Shown here piece after piece: positions 7,999 to 16,150 of a DNA stretch of 23,967 bases; position 1 is the stretch's first letter; the number at the start of each line of letters is the position of its first letter. A program made the translations under genes and the position numbers. The DNA is from DATMER01 sp963741305. GTDB taxonomy: Bacteria; Acidobacteriota; Thermoanaerobaculia; Multivoradales; UBA5704. The notes under the pieces were generated by a model. The model had not been told where the DNA came from and searched no databases. It worked only from the letters and a program-made list of their open reading frames with translations. The DNA is taken from the NCBI GenBank assembly GCA_963741305.1, contig CAVUHL010000008.1, forward strand, positions 1-23,967. Reading direction: 5' to 3'.

Positions 7999-8667
7999 TT
8001 GAAAGTGGATGTAGAGGGAATCAGGCAGCAGCTCCGCGCGTGGGCGGAGGATCTCGCCGAGTTACGTTCGCGGTGGGTCGTTTTTCAGGAGAACCTGTCG
8101 CTGACTGCGGCGGAAGCTTTGCAGGAGGATCTCGGCACCGATCCCGACGTGCTGACCGAGGTGTGGGCGGTGATCGGCGACAGCGTCCGCAACGCTTTGG
8201 ACCCCTTGATCAAGGACCTTCGCGATACCGCCGAGTATTCGCCGGGGCAGCCGGGAGGGCGCCCGGCTAGATCAGCCTTGGGGAGGCTTCTCGATCTCAA
8301 TGCAGAGAGTGAGGTGACGCGGCGGCTTCTCTACAGGATCGTGGTGCAGGACAACTTCACCGACGAACCGCCATACACCGCCGAGCAGGCGGGCCTGGAG
8401 ATCGTCTATCTCGGGGGCCGCTGGCTCGCCACTTACTTGAAGCTGGAGGTGCCGTCCGACGCGCCGGAGAGTCAACGGCGGGAGCTACTGGTCCTCAGCG
8501 AAAACCCGAACCGCCTCGGCGGTCTGTATTACGGCGAGGTAGAGAGTGAGTACCATCGCGAGTACCGCCTACCCGAGTTGAGCGCCTTGGGGAGGCCCTT
8601 GGGTCCCGCTGCTGGGTCGTGCAGCGGGACTCGGCTTGCGACTTGGTACTGGTTGCCTCCGCGGTAA
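7999..8667 (+). CDS. hypothetical protein
   Basis: A 222-aa protein starting at TTG 7999, with GAGGAGGG 6 nt upstream, which decides the unusual start. The N-terminal half is helical and acidic (LRAWAEDLAELRSRW). The second half contains EIVYLGGRWLATYLKLEVP, which reads as beta-strand rich. No signal peptide or membrane segment. The last 30 residues (after YRLPELSALG) are low in character and may follow an indel. It is probably translated with the MerR-like gene just upstream. I do not recognise the family. Confidence 0.5.
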   Translation: MKVDVEGIRQQLRAWAEDLAELRSRWVVFQENLSLTAAEALQEDLGTDPDVLTEVWAVIGDSVRNALDPLIKDLRDTAEYSPGQPGGRPARSALGRLLDLNAESEVTRRLLYRIVVQDNFTDEPPYTAEQAGLEIVYLGGRWLATYLKLEVPSDAPESQRRELLVLSENPNRLGGLYYGEVESEYHREYRLPELSALGRPLGPAAGSCSGTRLATWYWLPPR

Positions 8668-8749
8668 GGCGGCCTCCGGTTACCTAATCGTCACCCCAAG
8701 GCTCCGCCGGTCTGGGTAAGATACTGATTGTAGGTAGGTTGTGGGTTAA

Positions 8750-8805
8750 GCCCCCTCCTCTCCCGGAAGGGCGGGCGTGAGGATGGGAGAAGAGGGGTTG
8801 GGGTG
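8750..8805. repeat. GC-rich dispersed palindrome (CCCCTC/GAGGGG type)
   Basis: CCCCTCCTCTCCC (8752-8764) is nearly complementary to GGGAGAAGAGGGG (8784-8796), with a 19-nt loop. It resembles the palindrome at 12008-12113. It lies between the hypothetical gene and the ABC exporter and could also serve as a transcription barrier. Confidence 0.45.
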
Positions 8806-8913
8806 ATGAGGGCCAGGCAGCGGCGGAGAGAGCTCCAACTTTCCTCGAACACCGCCCGGACAAGTCAGCCCTGGTTCAAGACCCAAATCCCAACCCGTTG
8901 TATCGTTACCCCC

Positions 8914-10807
8914 GTGAGCGAGGCGACCGATCAACACGAAGAGGAGATCCTGGGAAAGGCCTACGACTCCCGGCTGATGCGCCGGCTGCTGGGTATGTCC
9001 GCCCTTACCGGGGCATGGCGGCGGGGGCTCTGGCGCTCATCCTGGGCTCCTCGCTGCTCCAACTCATGGGACCCCTGGCCACGGCGGTGGCCCTCGACCT
9101 CTTCATCCACCCGCGCGGGGAGGAGAGCCAGATCTCGGCGCCCAGCGTCTGGGTGCGGGACCATCTCCTGGCCCGGGGGATCGTTCCGGCCGACGTGGCG
9201 GTGCAGGGCCTCACGGCCATCTCGGCCATCTATCTGACCGCCCTGGTGCTCACCTTCGTGGCCCTCTACTCCCAGGGCTACGTCCTCCAGCTCATGGGGC
9301 AATACATCATGAACGATCTGCGGCGGCAGATCTTCGGCCATCTCCAACGCCTGCCCCTGGCCTTCTACGACCGCAATCCCATCGGCCGGCTGGTGACCCG
9401 GGTGACCACGGACGTGGACGCCCTGAACGAGATGTTCACGGCGGGCATCGTCACCATCTTCGGCGACCTGATGCTGCTGGCGGGCATCGTCACCGTGCTT
9501 TTCTGGATGGACTGGCGGCTGGCCCTGGTGGCTTTCTCGATCGTCCCCCTGCTCCTCCTGCTGACCTTCTGGTTCAAGACCAAGGTGCGGGACAGCTTCC
9601 GCGAGGTGCGGGTGAAGATCGCCCGCATCAGCGCCTTCCTCCAGGAGCACCTCACCGGCATGTCCATCGTGCAGCTCTTCAACCGGGAGGAGAGGGCCTA
9701 CCGCGAGTTCGAGGAGATCAACGCCGCCCACCGGGACGCCAACGTGCGTTCCATCTTCTACTACGCCGTCTTCTTCCCTGGCGTGGAGCTGATCACCGCG
9801 CTGGGGGTGGGCCTGCTGATCTGGGTGGGCGGAGGCCGGGTGGTCACGGGGATCATCTCGGTGGGCGCCCTGATCGCCTTCCTGCAATACGCCCAGCGGT
9901 TCTACCAGCCCCTCTCGGACCTCTCGGAGAAGTACAACATCCTCCAGGCGGCCATGGCCAGCTCCGAACGCATCTTCCGGCTGTTGGACACGCCGGCCAC
10001 CATCGCCACCCCCGAGGAGCCTGGCTCCCCGAGAGAGTGCAGGGGGAGATCGAGTTCGACGAAGTGCGGTTCTCTTACAAGGAAGGCGAGCCGGTCCTCA
10101 AGGGAATCTCCTTCCGCGTGCGGCCGGGCGAGACCCTGGCCGTGGTGGGCCATACGGGCGCCGGCAAGAGCACCCTGGCCAACCTCCTGCTGCGCTTCTA
10201 CGACGTGGATTCCGGCGCCGTGCGGGTGGACGGCATCGACGTGCGGCAGTGGGACCTCGCCCGGCTGCGGCGTAGCGTCGCCATGGTGCTCCAGGACGTC
10301 TTCCTCTTCGCCGGCAGCGTGGGCGCCAACATCCGGCTGGGGGAGGATTCCATCAGCGAGGAGCGGGTGCGCTGGGCGGCCGGCGAGGCCCACGCCCTGC
10401 CGTTCATCGAAAAGCTGCCCGGCGGCTTCGATTCCGTAGTGCGGGAACGGGGGGCCGGCCTCTCCGTGGGCCAGAAGCAGCTCATCGCCTTCGCCCGCGC
10501 CCTCGCCTTCGATCCCAGCATCCTCATCCTCGACGAGGCCACCTCGTCCATCGACACCGAGACCGAGCAGCTCATCCAGAAGGCCCTGGACCGGCTCCTC
10601 GAGGGACGGACCAGCGTGGTCATCGCCCACCGCCTCTCCACCATCCAGAAGGCCGACCGCATCCTCGTCCTCCACAAAGGAGAGGTCCGTGAGTACGGCA
10701 CCCACCAGGAGCTGCTCGCCCTGCGGGGCATCTACTACCGCCTGTACCTGCTCCAGTACAAGGACCAGGAGATGGAGATCCGGCAGGCGTCGCCTGTGCT
10801 GGATTGA
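8914..10807 (+). CDS. ABC exporter, fused permease-ATPase (ABCB/MsbA type)
   Basis: Reconstructed protein of about 630 aa. The probable start is GTG 8914 (SEATDQHEEEILGKAYDS), with no clear Shine-Dalgarno. The type-1 exporter transmembrane domain spans about residues 35-340 and includes RLPLAFYDRNPIGRLVTRVT. The nucleotide-binding domain follows, with Walker A GHTGAGKST, signature LSVGQKQ, Walker B ILILDEATSS and switch AHRLST, all intact. LSVGQ in place of LSGGQ is common in the MdlB/YheH group. Two indels split it: near 8990 (a GGG run) and near 10033 (a CCCC run). The likely role is ATP-driven export of a lipid, drug or peptide; the substrate is not shown by sequence. Confidence 0.85.
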
Positions 10808-10875
10808 GCCGCGATTCGAGACCCCCCGCGCTGAGAGTACAATGTGCGCCTCAACTCAAACCCTGGAGGAATTCC

Positions 10876-12006
10876 ATGGCGCGTAACTCCTCTCGTTTCC
10901 TGATCTCCCTGGCTGCGGCCGCCCTGCTCTCCGCCGCACCGGCCGCGGCCCAGTTCAGCGGCCTCACCCTGCCGCCGGATGGCGACAACCAGTTCGCCTC
11001 CGTCACCCAGGGCATCGGCCTGGTGCGGATCACCATCCAGTACAACAGTCCGGACGTCCACAGCCCGCGGGCGGAGACCGCCGGGGCAAGGTCTGGGGCG
11101 GCTTGGTGCCCTACGGCATGGCCAACCTCGGGTTCGGCACCTGCGGCGACCAGTGCCCCTGGCGCGGCGGCGCCAACCAGAACACGGTCTTCACCACGAC
11201 GCATGACGTGAAGGTCCAGGGCAAGCCGCTGCCCGCGGGCTCCTACGGCCTCCATTTCCTTCCCGGACCGGAGGAATGGACCCTCATCTTCTCGAAGAAC
11301 TACACCTCCTGGGGCTCCTTCTATCGACGTCAAGGAGGATGCCCTGCGGGTCACCGCCAAGCCGGAGAAGAGCGAGTACCACGAGTGGCTGACCTACGAG
11401 TTCTCCGACCGCAAGCCGGACCGCGCCACCGCGGCCCTCAAGTGGGAGGATCTCCAGGTGCCCTTCACCATCACGGTGGACAACATCGCGGACCTCTACC
11501 TCGACCAGGTGCGGCGGGAGCTGCGGACTGACGTCGGCTTCAACTGGCAGGGCTGGACCCAGGCGGCGCGCTACGCCCTGGACAACAAGAAGAACCCGGA
11601 GGAGGCCCTCCGCTGGGCCGAGACGGGCGTCCAGAAGCCAGGAGACCTTCTCCTCGCTCTCTACCCTCGCCGACGCGCAGGCGGCGAACGGCAAGGCCGA
11701 TGAGGCGAAGAAGACCATGGAGAAGGCCCTCAACAACCCCGCCGCCGCTCCGATTGAAATCCACGGTACGCCCGCCAGCTCATCGCCCAGGGAAGGAAAG
11801 AGGACGCCCTGAAGGTCTTCGAGCTGAACGCCAAGCTGCATCCCGACGTCTGGCTCGTCCATCTCGGCCTTGCCCGCGGCCACGCCGCCCTCGGCCACAA
11901 GAAGGAGGCCTTGGAGCACGCCCGTATGGCCCTGTCGAAGACGACCACGGACGGAGAACGCCGCAACGTCGAGACGGTGATCAAGGAGATCGAAGCCTCC
12001 AACTGA
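10876..12006 (+). CDS. exported DUF2911 protein with TPR tail, frameshifted
   Basis: Reconstructed protein of about 375 aa. A signal peptide (MARNSSRFLISLAAAALLSA, cleavage near PAAAQF) is followed by the DUF2911 core: FSGLTLPPDGDNQFASVTQ, LVPYGMANLGFGTCGDQCPW, VQGKPLPAGSYGLHFLPGPE and WTLIFSKN. The C-terminal part (from about 11460) carries TPR-like helices (YALDNKKNPEEALRWAETGV, DALKVFELNAKLHPDVWLVH). The start at ATG 10876 has GGAGGA 5 nt upstream. Four frame changes occur, near 11085, 11325, 11640 and 11765. DUF2911 proteins are periplasmic or secreted and of unknown function. Confidence 0.8.
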
Positions 12007-12007
12007 G

Positions 12008-12113
12008 AGCCCCTCCCCGCCCCCTCCCCAGCAGAGCTGGAGAGGGGAAAATCTCCTGCTGCCTGCTCCCCTCTCTCCACCTCGGGTGGGGAGAGGGGCT
12101 GGGGGGAGGAGCC
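12008..12113. repeat. GC-rich dispersed palindrome, about 105 bp
   Basis: Nested inverted repeats fill the gap after the DUF2911 stop. GAGAGGGGA (near 12040) pairs with TCCCCTCTC (near 12067), and outer arms rich in CCCCTCCCC pair with GGGGAGAGGGG and GGGGGGAGGAG further right. It is of the same type as 8750-8805. It may be a REP/MITE-like repeat and may also act as a terminator for the upstream gene. Confidence 0.5.
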
Positions 12114-12151
12114 CGCTGCAACCTTCTCCCACTTTCCTCCGTACTCCCCTC

Positions 12152-12188
12152 TTGACGACAACGACTCGGGTAGTTAAACTAACCGAGT
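12152..12188 (+). promoter_or_regulatory. promoter with BlaI-type operator dyad
   Basis: TTGACG (12152-12157) and TAAACT (12175-12180), 17 bp apart, form a plausible sigma-70-like promoter. A 25-bp dyad centred on A12176 covers the -10 region: ACTCGG-GTAGTT and AACTA-ACCGAGT pair at 11 of 12 positions. The inner GTAGTT/AACTAA half-sites resemble BlaI/MecI operators. It lies 22 bp upstream of the repressor start, as expected for autorepression. Confidence 0.65.
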
Positions 12189-12210
12189 AGTTGACATGAA
12201 GGAGACGGAT

Positions 12211-12597
12211 ATGGAGACATCCCATCACCTCGGAGACCTGCAGCTCGCCATCATGCGGGTCCTCTGGAAGAGCGGCGAATCGACCGTGTCGGAGGTGCAC
12301 GAGACCCTGGAGCCGGAGCGGGGTCTCGCCCTCACCACCATCGCCACCATGCTGACCAAGATGGAGAAGAAAGGCGTGGTGGATCACCGCGCCGATGGAC
12401 GCCGGTTCATCTACCGTCCCCTGGTGAGCGAGAGCCAGGTCCGCCGCTCGATGGTGGCGGATCTGACGTCACAGCTCTTCCGGGGAGACGTGACAGCCCT
12501 GGTCAATCACCTGTTGTCCGAGCACGATGTTGATTCCCAGGAGCTCCAGCAGCTCCGGAAGATGATCGCGTCCCGGGAGCGGGAGGAGGAAAGGTAA
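12211..12597 (+). CDS. BlaI/MecI-family transcriptional repressor
   Basis: A 128-aa protein. An N-terminal winged helix (LGDLQLAIMRVLWKSGESTV, then LALTTIATMLTKMEKKGVV with the wing DGRRFIYRPLV) is followed by a C-terminal helical dimerisation segment. This is the standard BlaI/MecI length and layout. The start at ATG 12211 has GGAG 6 nt upstream; ATG 12196 is also in frame. Its TAA overlaps the ATG of the M56 peptidase gene (TAATG), so the two are translationally coupled. In this family the membrane peptidase relieves repression by cleaving, or signalling to, the repressor. Whether beta-lactams or envelope stress is the trigger is not visible; no beta-lactamase or PBP2a gene is present. Confidence 0.85.
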   Translation: METSHHLGDLQLAIMRVLWKSGESTVSEVHETLEPERGLALTTIATMLTKMEKKGVVDHRADGRRFIYRPLVSESQVRRSMVADLTSQLFRGDVTALVNHLLSEHDVDSQELQQLRKMIASREREEER

Positions 12598-14645
12598 TGC
12601 TCGCCCACGAAGCGGTCGCCTGGTTGCTCACGTATCTGCTGCACAGCACCCTGCTGCTGGGCCTGGCCTGGCTGGTCTCGAAGCCGTTGGCCCGGTGGTC
12701 GGTCGCGGCGGAAGAAGCCGTTTGGAAGATCGCTCTAGTCGGCGCCCTGGTGACGGCGTCGCTCCAGGTCGCCGCGGGCTGGGAGCCCGCGGCCGGCCCG
12801 CCTGACTCTGGCCGGACCCGCTCCGGAGGCCGCCGTGACGGCGCCGGTAGTCCCCGGGCGTGCCAGGACTGCTTCCCCCTTCCGGGTGGAGCCGTCGGCG
12901 CGCGGCCTTGCCAACGGTAGCTGCCGAGGCATTGCCTGGCGTCCCAGCCCGGTCCAAGTCCCACTGCCGGCGGCAGCCTTGGGCCTGTGGCTGGCGGGGG
13001 CCTCCTTCCTCCTCACCGCCTATGCCTGGTCCTACCTCCGGGTGCTCGGCCGGCTGCGCTCCCGGCCCCGCGGTGGTGGGCGGTTCCCTGCTCACCCAGC
13101 TCCAGGCCCTGGCCCAGGAGGCCGGTCTCGGCGGGCCGGTCAGCCTCTCCTGCTCGTGGCGGGTACCGGTGCCCCTGGCGCTCGGCCTGCGCCGTCCCGA
13201 GATCTGCGTGCCACCCCGGGCCCTCGCCGGCCTCAGCGCCGAGCAGCAGGAGGGGATGCTCGCCCATGAGCTGGCCCACCTGGTGCGGCGCGACCCGATG
13301 TGGCTGCTGGTGAGCCACGCCCTCTCCTGCCTCTTCTTCTTCCAGCCGCTCAATTGGGTGGCCCGGCGGCGTCTGCGGGAGACCTCCGAGATGCTGAGCG
13401 ACGAGTGGGCGGTCTCGCGTACCGGCCGGCCCCTCTCCCTGGCGGGCTGCCTCGCCGAGGTCGCCGGCTGGACCCTGGCCTACCGGCCGCTGCCCGTCCC
13501 CGGCATGGCGGACCGGCCATCGAACCTGGCGACCCGCATCCGCCGGCTGCTCGACGAGAGCCGCTCGCCGGAGAGGCCAGCCCGCCGCTTTTGGCTGGGC
13601 GCCGCCATGGGCCCTGCTGTTCTGGTCGTCGCCGCGGCTCCGGTCGTTTCGGCTGCCCGGGAGGGTTTTCGGACTCTCCCGAGGCCTCGGACACCCTGGC
13701 CGCCGCCTCGGCAGAGCTCATCGCTCGATCCAGTCAGGATCCGTCCGATTCGTCCGCCTGAGGAGGACGACGAAGAATCGCTGCCGACGAGGAGGCGGAG
13801 GCCGACGACGACTCCGATCCCGATATCGACGTGGATATCGACGTCGATCTCGACCATCTCGACGACCTCGATATCAACCTCGACGCCCTGACGACCTCGA
13901 CCTTGACCTTGGAGACCTCAAGATCGACCTCGGCGAGGATTTCGAGGACGAGATCGACCGTATGGCCGACAGTGTGAGCGCTTCCATGGACATGGCCCTC
14001 GACTCCCTCGACGGCCATCTGGAGGATCTCGCAGCTCCCCCTCGCTCAACGAGGAAGACCGGGAGAAGCTGGGCGGGATATCTCCCGCGCCGTGCAGGAG
14101 ATGAACGAGAAGCTCCAGCCCCACATCGAGAAGCTCTCCCGCGAGATGGCCGAGGAGAAGCTTCCCGCTATGCCATGGATGCGGAGACTCAGCGGCTCAC
14201 CCAGGAGATGGCCCGGCTCGCCACCCAGCTCCGTCCTTCCGAGGAGTCTATGGCCCGGCTCCACGCCGAGGTGGACAAGCTGCGGAAGGATGCCGAGCTT
14301 TCCGCCGAGGACCGTGAAAAGCTCGCCGCCGAAGCCCGGCGCATGGCCGAGTCCATGAAGCCCACCGAGGAGCAGCGCCGCCAACTGGACCAGCTCCGCG
14401 AAGAGCTGCGCAAGCACCAGCGGGACCTTGCCAAGAGCTTCACGGCCGAGAACCAGGCGGAGATCGACCGGGCGACCCGCGAGCTACGCGAGGAAGTGGA
14501 GCGGGAGATGAAGGCCGTCCGCGCGGAGGTCCAGCGCGTCCGGGAGCAGCAGCGGGTGCTGGAAAAGGATCGCCGCCGGGAGCATCAAGAGGAGCGCCGG
14601 CAGGAGCGGGAGCGCCAGCGGGAGTCGAAGCCGGACGGAGGGTAG
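12597..14645 (+). CDS. M56 (BlaR1-like) metallopeptidase with Asp-rich and coiled-coil tail, frameshifted
   Basis: Reconstructed protein of about 680 aa. N-terminal membrane helices (LLTYLLHSTLLLGLAWLVS; LGLWLAGASFLLTAYAWSYL) precede the peptidase domain, with the zinc motif HELAH in GMLAHELAHLVRRDPMW near 13270, then FFFQPLNWVARRRLRETSEM and DEWAV. A further hydrophobic segment lies near 13600. An Asp-rich stretch (DDDSDPDIDVDIDVDLDHL and LDLDLGDLKIDLGEDF) and a long charged coiled coil (residues coded from about 14095 to 14645) replace the penicillin-binding sensor of BlaR1. At least six frame changes occur, near 12790, 12900-12960, 13065, 13660, 13770, 13890 and 14050-14180. Operon with the BlaI-type gene. 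Confidence 0.75.
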
Positions 14646-14672
14646 ACCGGGCTAGACTTCGACCCAACCCCT

Positions 14673-14804
14673 CCTAGGAGCCTGCGCGCCAGAAAAGGAC
14701 ACCAGGGACACCAAGGACTGCAAGGACGAAAGAGCCTTATTGTCCTTATTATCCTTGGCGTCCTTTAAGTCCTTGCTCCGTTTTCTGCTGCGCAGGCTCC
14801 TAGG
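14673..14804. repeat. 132-bp inverted-repeat element with 9-bp AAGGACnnn periods
   Basis: The arms at 14673-14696 and 14781-14804 match in 22 of 24 positions and begin CCTAGGAGCCTGCGC. The interior is made of 9-bp periods, AAGGAC plus three bases on the plus strand at 14695-14727 and on the minus strand at 14741-14775, so the whole folds as a long imperfect hairpin. No gene inside. Probable non-autonomous or dispersed palindromic repeat. Confidence 0.6.
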
Positions 14805-14820
14805 CGCTAACTTGGCTTCG

Positions 14821-14933
14821 TGTAGGGGCGAGTCTGGACGGTGGGAGGAGGCTCGACTCGCCCTGGTGAGTTCGGGACCACCTTGAACAGGGCGGGTCGA
14901 GCCCCCACGCCTCCGTCCAGACCCGCCCCTACA
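14821..14933. repeat. long palindromic repeat, TGTAGGGGCG arms
   Basis: The arms at 14821-14865 and 14888-14933 are complementary along about 45 bp with a few mismatches (both ends TGTAGGGGCG/CGCCCCTACA; inner CTCGACTCGCCCTG against CAGGGCGGGTCGAG), around a 22-nt loop. Similar TGTAGGGGCG palindromes are dispersed in many bacterial genomes. No coding content. Confidence 0.65.
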
Positions 14934-15005
14934 AGAGGCGCTGCCCGTTAAGGGCACGAAATAATCACTTCCAGGTCTCGCCTCACCGCCGAGATCCCAC
15001 CGTAG

Positions 15006-15094
15006 CGTCGTTTGGGAGCGTCCTTTGAGACGCTAAGAGTCCTCTGGAGACATTACGGAGCGCTCTTGAGACGCTACGAAGCGCTCCTGAGACA
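15006..15094. repeat. left half of a 21-bp tandem repeat array
   Basis: Units start near 15006, 15027, 15047 and 15068, then a partial unit GAGACA (15089-15094) is cut by the transposon. A typical unit is GAGACGCTACGAAGCGCTCC plus T. The array continues at 18554 on the other side of the insertion. Confidence 0.75.
15087..15094. repeat. target site duplication, left copy
   Basis: CTGAGACA directly abuts the left terminal repeat and is identical to 18554-18561. The identity extends to 9 bp if the last C of the right end is assigned to the target. 8-9 bp is the usual duplication for IS1-family elements. Confidence 0.85.
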
Positions 15095-15113
15095 GGTAGT
15101 GTCCTAGTTTGAA
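15095..15113. repeat. left terminal inverted repeat of the IS1-family element
   Basis: GGTAGTGTCCTAGTTTGAA is the exact reverse complement of 18535-18553. The terminal GGT matches the end of known IS1-family elements. The transposase stop codon (15104-15106) lies inside the repeat. Confidence 0.9.
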
Positions 15114-15979
15114 TCCCCTTCCGGTACGGACCCCGCTTCTGCCACAGCGGCGGGAAGCAGGGCCACCAGATCCTCGATTTCCCATACCCGCGTCGTCACT
15201 CCGGCCGCCATGGCGGGGGTGACGCGCAGGGTCTGGTGAATCCGGCAAAGGTTGTAGTGCGCATGGAAGAGACCCAGGGCGGCCGTGTGGTTCTCCACCT
15301 TCTTGGAGAAGGCATTCGTCAGCCGCGTGAACCGGCGGAGGCTCATCCGGATCGTGAGGTTCGCGCGCTCCACGTAGCTGGTGAACGTGCTTCTCGTCCG
15401 GGCATCCGGTGACGGCGTTCTTCTGGGTGCCGATGCACTCCGCGCGGGCTGTACCGCGTCTCCGGTCCGCTCGGCGGGTTGCCGTAGACCTTGACGAGCT
15501 GGGCGAAGTCGATCGCGCCGGCGAAGGCATCCTCTACCGCCGATAGGTACATCTTGTGGCCGTCCGTCGTGAGCTGGACGCGGTTCACGAGCCGGCCGGC
15601 CAGATCCTGCATGAACTCCGTGGCGCACCCGGCATCCCGCGAGCCCACCAGGAAGGACGGCATCAACTTCGTGTCCGCGTCGATGGCCGGTGAACGTCCA
15701 GACATCGCCCAAGCCGAAGACTCCCTGCTTCTCGGCGGGGACGTTCTTCGCCTTTGCATAGCAGAAGGCCCAGATCTCGTCCACCTGAAGCCGCTTGCAG
15801 GTGAGGTTCCGGAAGGTCTCATCCTGGAACCGGATGCACGCCTCCCCGATCTCCCGCCAGAGCTTCATGACGGTGTCCTTCGAGACATCGGCCATGCGGG
15901 CGGTGGCCCGGATGCCACAGCCTTCTACCAGGGCGGAGACGATCTGGACTCGCTTCGCGGTGCTGAGCACGTTTGCCAT
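15104..15979 (-). CDS. IS1-family DDE transposase, frameshifted
   Basis: Reconstructed protein of about 290 aa. An N-terminal HTH (AKRVQIVSALVEGCGIRATA, then MADVSKDTVMKLWREIGE) precedes the catalytic core: first Asp in LQVDEIWAFCYAK, second Asp in VQLTTDGHKMYL, Glu in TSYVERANLTIRM. The C-terminal block FTRLTNAFSKKVENH and RIHQTLRVTPAMAAGVT is typical of the larger IS1-type transposases. Frame changes near 15690, 15445 and 15388 break the frame. Each restores conserved sequence at once, so they may be sequencing errors. The start is taken as ATG 15979, almost at the predicted transcription start; ATG 15988 overlaps the -10 box. It catalyses cut or copy transposition of the element. Confidence 0.85.
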   Translation of the reverse strand: MANVLSTAKRVQIVSALVEGCGIRATARMADVSKDTVMKLWREIGEACIRFQDETFRNLTCKRLQVDEIWAFCYAKAKNVPAEKQGVFGLGDVWTFTGHRRGHEVDAVLPGGLAGCRVRHGVHAGSGRPAREPRPAHDGRPQDVPIGGRGCLRRRDRLRPARQGLRQPAERTGDAVQPARSASAPRRTPSPDARTRSTFTSYVERANLTIRMSLRRFTRLTNAFSKKVENHTAALGLFHAHYNLCRIHQTLRVTPAMAAGVTTRVWEIEDLVALLPAAVAEAGSVPEGDSN

Positions 15980-15986
15980 ACTAGAC

Positions 15987-16015
15987 ATTATACGTAGGCG
16001 ACTTGGCAATGTCAA
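15987..16015 (-). promoter_or_regulatory. perfect consensus sigma-70 promoter of the transposase
   Basis: On the minus strand, TTGACA (16015-16010), exactly 17 nt, and TATAAT (15992-15987) form a perfect consensus promoter. Predicted transcription begins near 15980, at or next to the ATG at 15979, so the mRNA would be leaderless or nearly so. Confidence 0.75.
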
Positions 16016-16020
16016 TAGGC

Positions 16021-16055
16021 AAAGAAAAGCCCCGCCCACAACTTCCGGGCGGGGC
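16021..16055 (-). terminator. intrinsic terminator of the passenger operon
   Basis: On the minus strand GCCCCGCCC (16055-16047) pairs perfectly with GGGCGGGGC (16037-16029) across a 9-nt loop and is followed by TTTTCTTT (16028-16021). It lies 96 bp past the proteinase stop and 6 bp before the transposase -35 box, so it insulates the transposase from the operon. Confidence 0.85.
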
Positions 16056-16150
16056 ACTGGGCTCTTCCGGGAATACTTCCTTACTCGTCTGACAACTGAC
16101 CCGCCACCTCCCGGATGACTGCGTCCGTGCTGTCGTTACACAAACTCCAT

